Shown one piece after another: positions 10,682 through 21,059 of a stretch of 64,000 nt of DNA; position 1 is the first letter of the stretch; each line of letters begins with the position of its first letter. This DNA is from Sciurus carolinensis. Lineage: Eukaryota > Chordata > Mammalia > Rodentia > Sciuridae. The position numbers and the translations under genes are program-made. Location of the stretch: contig NC_062227.1 of NCBI RefSeq assembly GCF_902686445.1, positions 20,535,678 through 20,599,677 of the forward strand, written 5' to 3'. The notes beneath the pieces are model-generated. The model was not told the origin of the DNA and did no database searches. It worked only from the letters and a program-made list of their open reading frames with translations.

Positions 10682-13320
10682 CTAACAATGGCCCATAGGT
10701 TCCGGGTTTGCCTTTCCGTCTGAGTTTTTGTTATTGGAGGAAGGCTCAGACTCGCCATTGCGAGGAGGAGCAGCATCACTTTCATGCTGTAAAACTCTGA
10801 TTAGCCTTTCTGGAATCCAGACTGGAGTCTGTCGATCCTGTGGGAAAATACAAACAGACCCTCGGACCCAACGAAGGACTGGATCCGGTCCTTTCCAATA
10901 ACCTGTCAGGATATCTTTCCATTTTGCCCATACTTGAGGAGTATTATGGGGATTATAATGTCGATCAGCTGCAGAATGGCCGTCCCTATCCAGAGTTAAG
11001 AAATTTAGAATGAAAAGAACTAAATTAAGTTTATCTTTAGGAGACTTGTAGGAGGCTCCCATTCCCCCTTTTTGTTTATTTAGACAATTTTTTAAAGTAA
11101 GATGTGCTCTTTCCACAATGCCCTGTCCCTGAGGATTATAGGGGATGCCAGTGACTGATTGGATGTTAAATGTTTGTAGAAACAACCGGAAGCTTTTAGA
11201 AGTATAAGCAGGACCACTATCTGTTTTAATAACTTTAGGTATGCCCCAGCCAGCAAATGCTTGTAGGCAGTGTTGAATGACATCTTTTACCTTTTCTCCA
11301 GAATGAGCGGAAGCCATAATGACCCCTGAAGCAGTGTCTACTGACACATGTACATACTTAACAGTACCAAATTCAGAAATATGGGTTACATCCATCTGCC
11401 AAATATGACCAGGCAGCAGTCCCCTAGGGTTAACTCCAAAGGATTGTACTGGGATTAAAGGAGCACAATGTTGACAATTTTTTACTATTTGTCGAGCCAT
11501 ACATTTAGATATAGGAAATTTTCTGCTCAAAGTAGTGGAATTTACATGAAATTTTTCATGAAAGAGTTTTGCTTGTTCCTCTATGGAAAAAACAAAAATT
11601 GATTTGGTGGCCATATCTACCAAGTCATTAGCATTGGCCAAAGGTCCTGGTAAATTAGAATGAGCTCTAATATGTCCTACATAGAATAGATGTTTACGCT
11701 GTAGGATAAGGTTTTGTAGCGTTGTAAAATAAGAAGCTACCGTGGACATGGAAGAAATATGGGGTACCGTTTCAAGAACCTGTAAAGCGTTAACGATATA
11801 TAAGCTATCAGATAGAAGATTGAATGGCTGATTATCTGCTAATTTAAAGGCTAATATTACAGCTGCAAGTTCAGTAACCTGTGCGGAGTTGGGTGGAACT
11901 ATTATGGTGTGAAGTTGTTTACCGATAAGTACTGCACCTACTCCATTTTTGGAGCCATCAGTAAAAATGGTTACACAGTCTTTAAGAGGCTGGACACTAG
12001 TCACTTTTGGAAAAACTATGGGAGTATTTTTACAGAATTGAATCCAGGGATGTTGGGGATAATGGTTATCGAACTGAGCTGAAGTGGAACAATATAATAC
12101 TGACCAATCATCATCATTATTAATTAGCCATTTAATTTGCTGAGTGGAATAAGGAGTTATAATAATAGACGGATGGATTCCAAAAACAGTAATGCAAGAT
12201 TCTATTCCCTTGAATATTACCTGAGCAATAGCTTGGGGATATGATTGCAATGTTTTAGCTGGAGAGCTAGGGAGATTTATACTTTGCAGAGGTCCTCCTT
12301 GCCAAACTATGCCAAAAGGGGTATGCTTCTCTGAGATTATGATTAAACTTAATGGTTGAGTAGGATCACAATGATCAACGTAACACTGCTGAAGTCTATT
12401 CTCTACTAGCTGTAAGGATATCCGTGCTTCGGGAGTAAGTTTCCTAGGGGAATTCAAGTCAGGATTACCTTTTAATATTTCGAATAAAGGTTTTAATTCC
12501 CCTGTGGATAATTTTAAATAGGATCTGATCCAGTTAATGTCACCTAAGAGTTTCTGAAAATCGTTCAAGGTATTCAATTGATCTGTCCTGATGGTCAACC
12601 TTGTTGGTCTGACTGTAGTAGCAGTGAGCCTTGTACCCAGATATTCTTGGATCTCCTCTAATTGTAATTTTTCAGGAGCTATCGTTAGTCCTCTCTTTTC
12701 TAATGCTTGAGTTATAAATTGTAATGCTTCTAACAAAACTTCTTTTTCTGGATGGCAAATAAGTATGTCATCCATATAATGATAAATCAACAATCTCTTA
12801 AACTTTTGTCTAGTAGTTGTTAACGCTTTATCTACGTATATTTGACATATAGTAGGACTGTTAGCCATACCTTGAGGCAACACAGTCCATTCGAATCTCT
12901 GGTCAGGCTGAGTGTGATTAAGAGAGGGCAAAGTAAAGGCAAATCTCCAACAATCATTTTTGTGTAAGGTATAGAGAAAAAGCAATCTTTTAAATCCAGA
13001 ATAATAGTAGGCCAATTTTTTGGTAGTGCAGTAACAAGAGGGAGTCCACATTGAATGGGTCCCATAGGGTACATTTGTTCGTTTATGGCTCTTAAATCAT
13101 GTAATAACCTCCATTTTCCTGATTTTTTCTTTGTTAAGAATATTGGAGTATTCCAAGGAGAGGTAGAATGTTGTAAATGACCTGCTTGTACCTGCTCTCG
13201 TACTAACTTATGAGCTGCCTCTAGCTTCTCTTTTGTTAGGGGCCACTGTGGAATCCAGCGAGGCTTATCATCTTTCCATATTATAGGGATTGATGGTTTA
13301 TCAGTGGCCCCTAGGAAAAA
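10682..13320 (-). pseudogene. pol: pol of provirus 1 (RT-RNase H-integrase), frameshifted
   Basis: Pol is entered by -1 frameshifting at the end of pro (13317-13323). The first part, 13320 down to about 12968, is open and carries the RT fingers/palm start (KDCFFSIP). A single base is then missing in a run of C, and the rest reads in another frame for 789 codons to the stop at 10682. That part contains YMDD (RT), TDGSKNGVGAV and SDSLYI (RNase H), an HHCC zinc region, DVTHI, a KTDSGPAYTS box and the VERAHL glutamate (integrase D,D-35-E). The D-N-G triplet usual at the second integrase aspartate is D-S-G here. In its host the element would make a Gag-Pro-Pol fusion in immature particles; this copy cannot. 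Confidence 0.92.
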
Positions 13321-14249
13321 CCCAATCCATGAGAATCATTTTTTGGTGGAAGTAAAGGCAGTGGTTGGGTAGATCCTTGACTATGTCTTCCTAATCCTTT
13401 TTTATCATCATAGTTCATATTTTGTAACATATTTCTTACAGGAGTCCCTTGGTAAATCTGATCAGTGGTGAGTTTCATATCCATTTGCTGCAGGACGTCT
13501 CGTCCCCATAGGCTAATAGGAACATTACAGACATATGGCTGAAATATTCCTGTGTGTCCCTCTGTATCTTTCCACGATAATGAGGAAGCACTTTGATTGG
13601 GGCTCTCTGCTACTCCTAAGCCTCTCAAGCTCTGAGCTGCTGTGATCAATGGCCAGTGCTTTGGCCAGACCATTGCGCTAATAATACTTTTGTCTGCTCC
13701 CGTATCTAATAAACCTGTAAATTCCATATTTCCCACTTTTAATTTTAGGAGGGGCCTCTGTTCCATATCCATAGTAAGGTTTATTAAAGTGGTTCCTGTT
13801 GATCCAAAACCTCCTTGTCTTTTATTTGTATTTTCACTGGGCCACAAAGAATGTCGACTGGGCAATATAAGCATTTGTGCAATGCGATCCCCTGGAGAGA
13901 TGACCGTAATTCCTTTTGGTGAAGAGACCAAGGCTTTTATTTGTCCAATGAAATCAGGATCAATAACCCCTGGGTGTACTATAAGTCCTTTTAGTGTTGA
14001 GGAACCTCTACCTAGTAATAGTCCTACACTGTTCTGTGGGATTTTTTCATGCCAATCAGTATCAATCATCTGCACCCCCATATCTGGGGTTAGTATGAGT
14101 CTGGAGGTGGCACAGATGTCCAATCCGGCACTTCCTGAGGTGGCTCTGCGCTCCCCTTCTCTGTGGGAGGATACCACCGTCGGGGAACTTGTTGAATTAC
14201 CCCGTATATTTGTTGCGGGCCCCGGGGAGGGACCTGTCTCCCGTTTTTT
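13311..14249 (-). CDS. pro: pro of provirus 1: dUTPase + aspartic protease, open frame
   Basis: The frame is open from the gag-pro slip site to the stop at 13311; the longest stretch from a possible start is 288 codons. The first half is a trimeric dUTPase with its five motifs: [35 protein letters not shown] and GGFGSTG. It would hydrolyse dUTP to dUMP. The second half is a retroviral aspartic protease with the catalytic LLDTGADKS, and a G-patch-like tail (KGLGR). Placement of dUTPase in the pro frame is a betaretroviral trait. No break is visible. The true N-terminus is set by frameshifting and processing, not by a start codon. Confidence 0.9.
   Translation of the reverse strand, partial: KKRETGPSPGPATNIRGNSTSSPTVVSSHREGERRATSGSAGLDICATSRLILTPDMGVQMIDTDWHEKIPQNSVGLLLGRGSSTLKGLIVHPGVIDPDFIGQIKALVSSPKGITVISPGDRIAQMLILPSRHSLWPSENTNKRQGGFGSTGTTLINLTMDMEQRPLLKLKVGNMEFTGLLDTGADKSIISAMVWPKHWPLITAAQSLRGLGVAESPNQSASSLSWKDTEGHTGIFQPYVCNVPISLWGRDVLQQMDMKLTTDQIYQGTPVRNMLQNMNYDDKKGLGRHSQGSTQPLPLLPPKNDSHGLGFS
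13317..13323 (-). promoter_or_regulatory. Pro-pol slippery site, provirus 1
   Basis: In sense, G GGT TTT sits two codons before the pro stop (TAG at 13311-13313), in the X XXY YYZ register of pro. A -1 slip leads into the open pol frame. The same site exists in provirus 2. Confidence 0.75.
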
Positions 14250-15796
14250 TGAAGTTCAGGATTCAACCCTAGGAAATTATCCTCCCTATCTCTAATAGGC
14301 TGACAGGCACTATTCCGATGACTTCCTCTTCTGCATCTTGGACATAGCCCAGGTCCGGTTCCCAGGTTATTCTTTGTATAGATGTTCCCACCCCGGGCAA
14401 AAGGTGGCCTTTTGTTTGGACAAGTGGCTTTTAGATGTCCCTTCTGTCCGCACACGAAACATGATCCTAAAGACTCTTTATTAGTTCTTGAAGGGAACCT
14501 CCCCTGGGCTTGTGCAAGTGCAGCAGACAGCAAGGTGGTTTGTCTGTCTATGGCTGCTACAAAGGCACTGCTCTGCGCCGAAGTATCATTTACATCTCTA
14601 CACACTTTTAAGTAGGCGGACAAGTCTTTGTTTCTCCATGGTCTTATGGCCTCCCTACACCACCTGTTAGCTTGTTCGTAAGCCAACTGTTTTACTAGGG
14701 GCATGGCTTGCTCTGCATCTCCAAAGATGCGTGATGCTGTCTGAATTAGCCTATCGACAAAATCCGCATAGGGCTCACTATTCCCTTGAGTTACCTTTGA
14801 CAACTGGCCCTGCAAATCTCCTGCTCCTTGTAATGTTTTCCAGGCCTTGGTTGCAGCCATGGCAATTTGCGCATAGACTGCTGGATGATAATTAAGCTGT
14901 GCCTGAAGGGTTTCATAAGGTCCTATGCCCATAAGCATGTCCCTATCGATTTGGGGATTCCCCGCTGCTGCATTTCGGCGGGCGGTGTCCGTAGATATTT
15001 CTTGCCATGATGTTTTCCACATAAGGTACTGTCCCCCAGACAGAGCGGCCCTAGCAAGATTAGTCCAGTCCTGAGGCACTAAGTTTAATGATGTCAAGGT
15101 ATCTACTAAGGCTATAGTAAAAGCTGACTGAGGACCATATGTGCTAACTGCTTCTTTTAACTGTTTCACTATTTTAAAGTCTAAGGGTTGGTGGAATCTT
15201 TGATTTTGAGCATCCTCAAAAACAGGATACGCTACAGATCCAAGATGACTCCATTCTGAGCGTAACCCGAAGCCGGACGCTTCATGAGGGGGTTCCCTAT
15301 TTATGGGAGGTGCACTAGGCAACACGGACACTAGAGAGGGCTTTTTATCTAGTCTTAATCTTTGTACTCTTTTTTCCAATTCCTCTCCCGATAATTCCCC
15401 TTCCGATAGTTCCTCATCTGAGTTAGTTCCTTTTTCTGAATTTTGAGAAAGATATGAACGTTCCTCTTTTATTTCTTCCAAAACCTGTCTTCCCTCAGCT
15501 AAAGGTTCGGTGAGTGAAGGTTTTTTGTTTTTCTCTTGCAGACAGGATTTAATAAGAGACCAAATAGCCATAGTGCCTACTGGCAAAGGATTTTGCCTAT
15601 CCGCTATACGAAGGTCTTTCCCTAGCTGTTCCCACTGTAGGGTATTCAAAAGACCCTCATCCAAAAACCAAGGGGAAATCCTTTCCACAGTATCAAGAAA
15701 TACTTTAGCTGTTTTTTCCTTTAATGGCGTCCCATGGTTTTTTAATAACTCCCTAAGGGGTTGCTGCATTCTGAATTTAGACGTTTCAGACCCCAT
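14090..15796 (-). CDS. gag: gag of provirus 1, intact 568-codon frame
   Basis: Gag is the structural polyprotein that assembles immature particles. The start MGSETSK has glycine at position 2, as needed for myristoylation. Residues about 10-100 look like a betaretroviral p10-type matrix (LRELLKNHG, DEGLLNTLQW). An acidic, serine-rich linker follows (about 115-160). Capsid comes next, with a major-homology-like QGNSEPYADFVDRL, then two CCHC knuckles (CFVCGQKGHLKATC and CPRCRRGSHRNSAC). It ends a short way beyond the knuckles, overlapping pro by about 160 bases. No stop or shift is visible, and the length equals that of provirus 2. The start is chosen because it follows the leader directly and matches the other copy. 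Confidence 0.95.
   Translation of the reverse strand: MGSETSKFRMQQPLRELLKNHGTPLKEKTAKVFLDTVERISPWFLDEGLLNTLQWEQLGKDLRIADRQNPLPVGTMAIWSLIKSCLQEKNKKPSLTEPLAEGRQVLEEIKEERSYLSQNSEKGTNSDEELSEGELSGEELEKRVQRLRLDKKPSLVSVLPSAPPINREPPHEASGFGLRSEWSHLGSVAYPVFEDAQNQRFHQPLDFKIVKQLKEAVSTYGPQSAFTIALVDTLTSLNLVPQDWTNLARAALSGGQYLMWKTSWQEISTDTARRNAAAGNPQIDRDMLMGIGPYETLQAQLNYHPAVYAQIAMAATKAWKTLQGAGDLQGQLSKVTQGNSEPYADFVDRLIQTASRIFGDAEQAMPLVKQLAYEQANRWCREAIRPWRNKDLSAYLKVCRDVNDTSAQSSAFVAAIDRQTTLLSAALAQAQGRFPSRTNKESLGSCFVCGQKGHLKATCPNKRPPFARGGNIYTKNNLGTGPGLCPRCRRGSHRNSACQPIRDREDNFLGLNPELQKNGRQVPPRGPQQIYGVIQQVPRRWYPPTEKGSAEPPQEVPDWTSVPPPDSY
14243..14249 (-). promoter_or_regulatory. Gag-pro slippery site A AAA AAC, provirus 1
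   Basis: In sense the heptamer A AAA AAC is in gag register (third base, AAA, AAC), inside the gag-pro overlap. A GC-rich inverted-repeat stretch follows, comparable to provirus 2. This heptamer is a well-known -1 signal of betaretroviruses. Confidence 0.85.
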
Positions 15797-16352
15797 TGTT
15801 ACTAATTTGAATAGCTTTAGTTATGGTAATTACAATAACAAACAGTAGCCTAGCTGCCAGGAGCAACAAAATTACTGAAGGGAAAAACTATCAAGTGCGC
15901 ATAAAAATTTTTATAGCGACTTTTCACGTACTACCTAATTGGACCGCTTCAAACGTGTTTCTACTTTCACTTTAATTAGACCGCGTTCCACGCGTCAGGA
16001 CCGCCAACGGCGCATCCCGATACCTTTTAGCCCGCGTTCTACGCGTCAGGACCACTGATGGCGCGTCCCGATACCTTTCAACCCGCGTTCTACGCGTCAG
16101 GATCCCGATACCTTTCAACCCGCGTTCTACGCGTCAGGACCGCTGATGGCGCGTCCCGATACCCGCGTTCTACGCGTCAGGATCCCGATACCTTTCAACC
16201 GGACCACACTCCGCGTGTCCCCAGGACCGCCGATGGCGCATCCTGACACCCTTTAACTTTTTTATAACCGGTTTAACTTGTATACAAAAAAATTTTTTTT
16301 TTCAAATATCTTACCTTGTTTTCTTTTATAAGGCCTTCATCTTTCCTTCATG
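15797..16352 (-). repeat. Leader of provirus 1 with degenerate tandem repeats
   Basis: Between primer site and gag, the string gcgttctacgcgtcagga (or a one-base variant) occurs five times, starting at 15983, 16034, 16085, 16122 and 16165 on the + strand. It is interspersed with copies of gcgtcccgatacc. Spacing is irregular (37-51 bases), so the array grew by unequal events. Provirus 2 has single diverged relatives of these units plus a different 26-bp array. The leader is where a packaging signal would be expected (inference). Confidence 0.8.
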
Positions 16353-16370
16353 TCCCGGGTTTCGGCACCA
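16353..16370 (-). promoter_or_regulatory. Primer binding site, tRNA-Phe, provirus 1
   Basis: In sense TGGTGCCGAAACCCGGGA, two bases after the 5' LTR. It is complementary to the 3' end of mammalian tRNA-Phe including CCA. IAP elements use this primer; MMTV-like and HML-type class II elements mostly use tRNA-Lys. Confidence 0.92.
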
Positions 16371-16372
16371 GT

Positions 16373-16835
16373 TATCGCGCCCCCTCTGGCCGCAGAGAGA
16401 GACACGACAAATGTCTGAAGCTTTGGAAGTTTATTGTGCACAGTCCCTTTCCTACGCTTCTCTTACTCCTAGCTTCCGCGCACTCCCAGCTTCCCTTCTC
16501 CCAGCTTCTTCCAGCTTCCGTGTACTCCCAGCTTCCAGCTTGGCTTCAACCTCCGCCTTCGCCGCTTCTTCCGCTTCTTCCTCTTCTTCAGCCCCCTCGC
16601 TCTCCCACCCACCAGGCTTATATACACTTCAACCAATCAGGGGAGAGTACACGAGATAAACGCGGACAGCTGCAAGCATAGGATGGGTACACGAGGGGGG
16701 CATGCTCTAGTCACATCGTTAACTAGCCAATCATTGGAATTCGCTGGTTGTTTACTGTATAGCTGGCCGCTTTTGGCTCAGCGTCAGGCGCCATCTTGAC
16801 CATGCCTAAGGCTGGGGGTCTCAGAAACCCCGACA
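16373..16835 (-). repeat. 5' LTR of provirus 1
   Basis: It is 463 bp. TATA is inverted at 16619-16625 and the polyadenylation signal inverted at 16430-16435. It carries a CAAGATGGCGCC motif (YY1-like) near the start of U3 and CpG-rich purine-biased R sequence. It is nearly identical to the 3' LTR. Confidence 0.93.
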
Positions 16836-17290
16836 GAGCAGGATCACCACCTGTGCCATGTCTGCACCCAGAACGGCTGGGAGATCCAGAGGAGCTGCTG
16901 GAATGGGAGCTGCAGGATGTGCTGGAGCTTCCCCAGCACCTGGATGCAGAGGAGGCGCTGGAGACACTGCTGGAGTCTGTACTGCTGCTGGATCCTGAGC
17001 TGGAGGTGGAACTGCACAGAGACTTCATATCACTGCTGCTTCCCCTGGAAGCACTGAAACTCTTCCAAGGCTTATCCCCTGCCATGGTCCTTCTCACTCA
17101 TAGCCTTGGTGGTCCCTTTGTCTTTAGAGCGATCCTTGATTTTGGTAGGAGGGGGATCCCTAGTGCTGGACGTTTTATTATTATTTTTGACTCCTAGAAA
17201 GCTCTTCTTTTTCACTCCTGATAAATGCATTCTCTCCTTCAGGAGTTCAGAGTAGCAATGGCGGCCTCACTTCCCTCAACTCTCACTTCT
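16836..17290 (-). pseudogene. RNPS1: RNPS1 processed pseudogene, 5' half
   Basis: Minus-strand reading from an ATG at 17228-17230 gives a start like that of RNPS1: LSGVKKKSFLGVK, then SSTRDPPPTK, DRSKDKG and SEKDHGRG. A long serine-rich tract follows (SSDMKSL then many S/SS pairs), up to the provirus junction. An in-frame stop occurs soon after the basic region, and arginines of the RS region are often changed, so it is not functional. Sequence right of 17230 (to about 17290) would be 5' UTR. The first six bases, gagcag, are the right copy of the provirus target duplication. Confidence 0.88.
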
Positions 17291-19329
17291 AACTTGAGTC
17301 TGAGAAAGGATCCCTGATGGGTTGCCAATTACACTAAAGAGCAGCAACTTCTAGCTGCCACCGCCTCCTCCTGCTCTCTTCAGCTGCTCCCTCATGGTGT
17401 ATTCTTAAAATACATTGTTTTAGCTTATATTTATTTATTTTGATTTTTCTAATGGATAGCATTCATTTTTTTCTCTCACAAGTCACTTCCTCAACCAAGT
17501 TCATGAGGACTTTTTCCTGTTTCTTTATGTGAACTTTTATAGTTCTAGATTAGATTATTGTCCTAGATTAAGCTTAGGCCTGTCAGACATTTGAATTAAT
17601 TTTTGTGTGCTCTTTTATTTTTCTGCTGATGCTGTAACACATGATTACACACAAGGTGGCTCCTTACGACAGACATTTTCAACCTCACAGTTCCAGTGGC
17701 CCGAAACCTAAATCAAGGTGTTATCAGGTCCCTGCTTCCTTAGCTCTGAGGGAGAGTCCTCTCAACCTCTTTCAGCTGCTGGGCTGCAGGCATTCTGGGC
17801 ATATGGAAGTATAACCGTAGGCTTCCCTCACTTCTTTCCTCAGCTATCTCCTGTGTTTCTCCTCTCTCATCTGTATTTCCCCCTCATCATGTAAAGATGC
17901 TTGTCATTGAATATAGAGCTTGCCCAACAAACCCAGGACAATCTCATTTGAAAGTCTTGATTTTATTGCCTTTGTAATGGTCCCTTAACCAAGCACATTG
18001 TCTTTTCTTACAGATACTTGTACAGGTTAATTGGAGTCCAGCTATACGGGTTAAGGGGAGAGTTAATAAAGAGGCAAGCATACAAGCTGGAAAAGAGTGA
18101 AAAGTGGCTTCCTTGGGAAACCAGTCCAGTTTATTATCTAATCCAGGGTCATATCATGTTACCTAGGTTACATATTACAGTTAGCTTCATGCATGTGCAG
18201 ATCACATATCTTGCTTACATCTCAGAATCCACTACTACCAAAGGTTATTATAACAAAATAATGTCTCCATGCCTCAAGGACAGAGGATTTGCAGAGTATC
18301 TCTAAGCCATTCAAACAGAGCACCTTTTATCCTGAGGAGTGTGCTTGACTTGAAGGATTTTCACTCCTCTGTTCATTGACTGACCTGAAATCCATGCAGA
18401 TGCTGGAGCCTATGACTTAGATGTCCATCTTGGCGGATCACAATCCAACCTCTTACATGTGATGTGAGATGAAATTTATAGGTCATTATTTTTCCATTTG
18501 GACAGTCACTTCTATTGTCTGTTGAAAAACCATTCATTTCCCATTAAATCATCTTAGAATCTGAGCTGTCTCTTTAGTTCCACAGGTCTGTATGCCAACC
18601 TTCATACTGATATCCTATGACTGATTACTCTAGCTTTCGTTATCCTTTCATCCCTGAGATCAGGTAATATAAATCCTTAGGTCTTTCACAAAAATTGTTT
18701 TGGCCATTCTAGGTCATTTGAAGTCCCACATATGTTTTACAATCAGCTTGTTAATTTCTACCAAAAAAAAGCCTTCTTGGATTTTGATCAAGATTGTATT
18801 AGATTTATAAGTCCATTTGGGTAGAAAGGACAGAAAGATATCCTTGGTCTTAGGAATTTCAGTTTAACAGTAACTACTGACCAAATGTTTTTCCTCTGGG
18901 TGTAAGAAATTAGTGATATGAAGATTAAATAAAATCAACCAATAAGCTGTTGGGGTCAGGTGAGGATTCAGTTGTAGAACATCCTGGTTGCACACAGGGG
19001 TGTTGTTCCAAATTTGTGTCCAGGGGAGGGTAAAGAAGGGTTGCATCCTGGCTGGTTGGGTAACCAAAACGTGGCTGACTCTTAGAGAACAGGGTCTACA
19101 GGCAGTGAAAAGTCTTCTAGAAGATGAGAGATAGGGAGAGTTTCATGTGAGCTGGTTCACATGAGAAGGAGCAGGCTCGAGGGTTGATGGAACATGAGTC
19201 ACATGAGAGGATGAGTGGACTTGGTTCTTCACAGAGAAGTTGGAAGACCAGGTCCCTGTGGATTCTGGGGGGCCCCAGGAATGAGATGTCTCCCACAAGA
19301 AGGGCTGTGTGTAAGCTGTCAATTATTTT
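17291..19329. other. Mostly unrecognised; possible old interspersed repeat at 17640-17930
   Basis: The part 17640-17930 ('ggtggctccttacgacag' through 'catcatgtaaagatgcttgtcattg') resembles a widespread mammalian LTR-type repeat in its phrasing, but I cannot name it with confidence. Short open frames at 18018-18305 and 19117-19368 show no domains. Otherwise nothing is recognised. Confidence 0.4.
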
Positions 19330-20240
19330 TTTCTCAGCATATAGAATATATAAAAAACTCAAAACCACTTAAAAGAAATAAAGCAATAAAGTGGGAAAAT
19401 AATCTGAATAAACACTTTTTTGAAGAAATACAAATGACTAATAAACATATGAAAAATGCTCAATATCATTAACCATCAAGAAAACATGAATCAAAATTAT
19501 GAGATTTGATTTTATTCAGGTTAGAATAGCTATCATATCAAAATTAATGAATACTGACTAAGATATGGATAAAAAGGAACACGTATACAGTGTGGGAATG
19601 TAATTTAGTATATTTACTTTGGGAATAGATTGGAGGTTTGTCAAAAAACTGAAAATAGAACTTTCCTATGACTCAGCTGTCCAAGATCTAAGTGTTTGTC
19701 TGAGGGAAATTAAGTCTGCCTATAGAGTTGTCTGCATACCTATGATGATTGTGGCACTGTTCCCAAAGCTAAGGTAAAGAATCAACCTAGGTGTCCATCA
19801 GCAGGGGAATGGAGAAAAAAATATGGTTACACATATGTGGGTGTGTGTGAGCATGTATATATGTATATAACACGTATATAGGTGTATATCTATGTATGTA
19901 TGCATATATACTTTATATATGTATATATGTATATACATGTATACTTTATATATATATGTAAATATTTTCAATCTTATTTACACGTATATATAGCTTCTTC
20001 ATATATATAAATATATGTATATATGACAGACTATTATTGAACCAAAAAGAAGAATAGGTCCTATCATTTCCAGGAAAGTGGATGGAACTGAGGTTATTGT
20101 GTTAACAGAAATGACACGGAGAGACATGAAGACAAGTGCTGCACGTTCTCTCTCAAATGTGGAAACATAAAAAGAAAGATCTGAAAGTAGAAGAAGATTG
20201 CTAGGGATTGGAAAATGTGCTGGGGGAGGTGGTGTGAGGG
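19330..20240 (+). mobile_element. Old L1 ORF2 3' end / 3' UTR fragment
   Basis: The order is typical of the L1 ORF2 C-terminus: 'ctcaatatcattaaccatcaagaaa', then the 'ggataaaaaggaac' and 'gtgggaatgtaa' stretches, the 'caacctaggtgtccatcagcagggg' section, and an L1 3' UTR ending near 20240. All frames are broken. A large AT microsatellite (19840-20030) sits inside it. Confidence 0.75.
19840..20030. repeat. TATG/TA-rich microsatellite
   Basis: An imperfect array of tatgtata, gtatata and tatatatg units interrupts the L1 fragment just before the sequence that would continue it. Confidence 0.85.
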
Positions 20241-20916
20241 CCATGTATGCATGTGTGGAAATATCCCAGTGAGTTCCCTTTCTCTTTACAATTATTATGT
20301 GATAGTAATTGCAATAAAAATAAATAGAGAAAATGCGACTCCTCCAAAAAATGATAAAATAAAATCTTGGCTCAGGGAGAAGCTAAAGCATCATTTCTAC
20401 ACTATATGTCCTTATGAACTATATTAATAAACAAAGAGAAAGAGACCAAGTTGCTAGAGTCTGAATACTCGAGAGCACTCTCAGGAGTTTGCTGTAAACG
20501 CCTTAACACACAAAGCCCCTCATGCCAATGAGAACTGTGCAGGGACTCCTCCTACCCTTTAGGAGATGGTGGTGAGTGTCACCCACACCCAGAGAGGTGC
20601 CAGCACTCTGCAGGTGCCCTTGGGTACATTTGATGAAAGAATTGGGTGACATAAAAGAGAAGTTACTTCTTCACAGAGGAGAGGGGTGTGTGTGAAATAT
20701 CCCTCCCCGCAATGAAAAAGGAAAAAAGCTTTCATAAAGCTGAAATCTTTAGCTTTTAATTCACTAAAAACAGAAAATAAATGACACAGACATTAATGTG
20801 AAAAAATAATGGTTTTGGCAAAAATGCATAGTGGAGTAACTTACTAGAAATGCTTGAGACAAGAATTGTTTCACACTTCAGAATTTTCAATTTTGGGATA
20901 TTTAAACACATTTTAC
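20241..20916. other. No gene recognised
   Basis: Mixed sequence with a moderately GC-rich patch at 20450-20700. No open frame, domain or named repeat is supported. Confidence 0.35.
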
Positions 20917-21059
20917 CAGTTGAACATCCCTAATTCAAAAATGTAAAAGTTAAAAAGTTCCAAAATCTAAAAGTTTTTGAGCACTGCTATGATGTTCACA
21001 AAATATCAGATTTGGGATCATTTTCTATTTTCATTTTCAGATAGGGTATGCTTAAACTG
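20917..21059. mobile_element. Possible short DNA-transposon (MITE-like) copy
   Basis: The left end, cagttgaacatccctaattc, pairs imperfectly with the reverse complement of the right end (cagtttaagcataccctatc). This gives inverted termini of about 20 bases around a roughly 143-bp element. Flanking TA-type sequence would suit a Tc1/pogo-like element. Decay makes this tentative. Confidence 0.45.

Larger units (their letters stand above)
9103..16835 (-). mobile_element. Endogenous provirus 1, class II (IAP-like), minus strand
   Basis: A complete LTR-gag-pro-pol-(env remnant)-LTR unit of about 7.7 kb is flanked by 6-bp duplications. The tRNA-Phe primer site, the dUTPase inside pro and the two CCHC knuckles in gag place it with class II betaretrovirus-like elements. 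IAPs are the known rodent group using tRNA-Phe. It inserted into the RNPS1 retrocopy in the same orientation. Gag and pro are open, pol has a one-base loss in RT near 12968, and env is vestigial. The two LTRs differ by five substitutions and one indel. Confidence 0.93.

Noticed and set aside
13642..14295. 217-codon plus-strand open frame
   Set aside because: It is the antisense shadow of pro/gag in provirus 1; the same shadow appears at 52907-53524 opposite provirus 2.
16723..17097. 124-codon serine-rich minus-strand frame considered as a gene
   Set aside because: It joins the provirus LTR end to RNPS1 pseudogene text in a shifted frame; it is a by-product of the junction.
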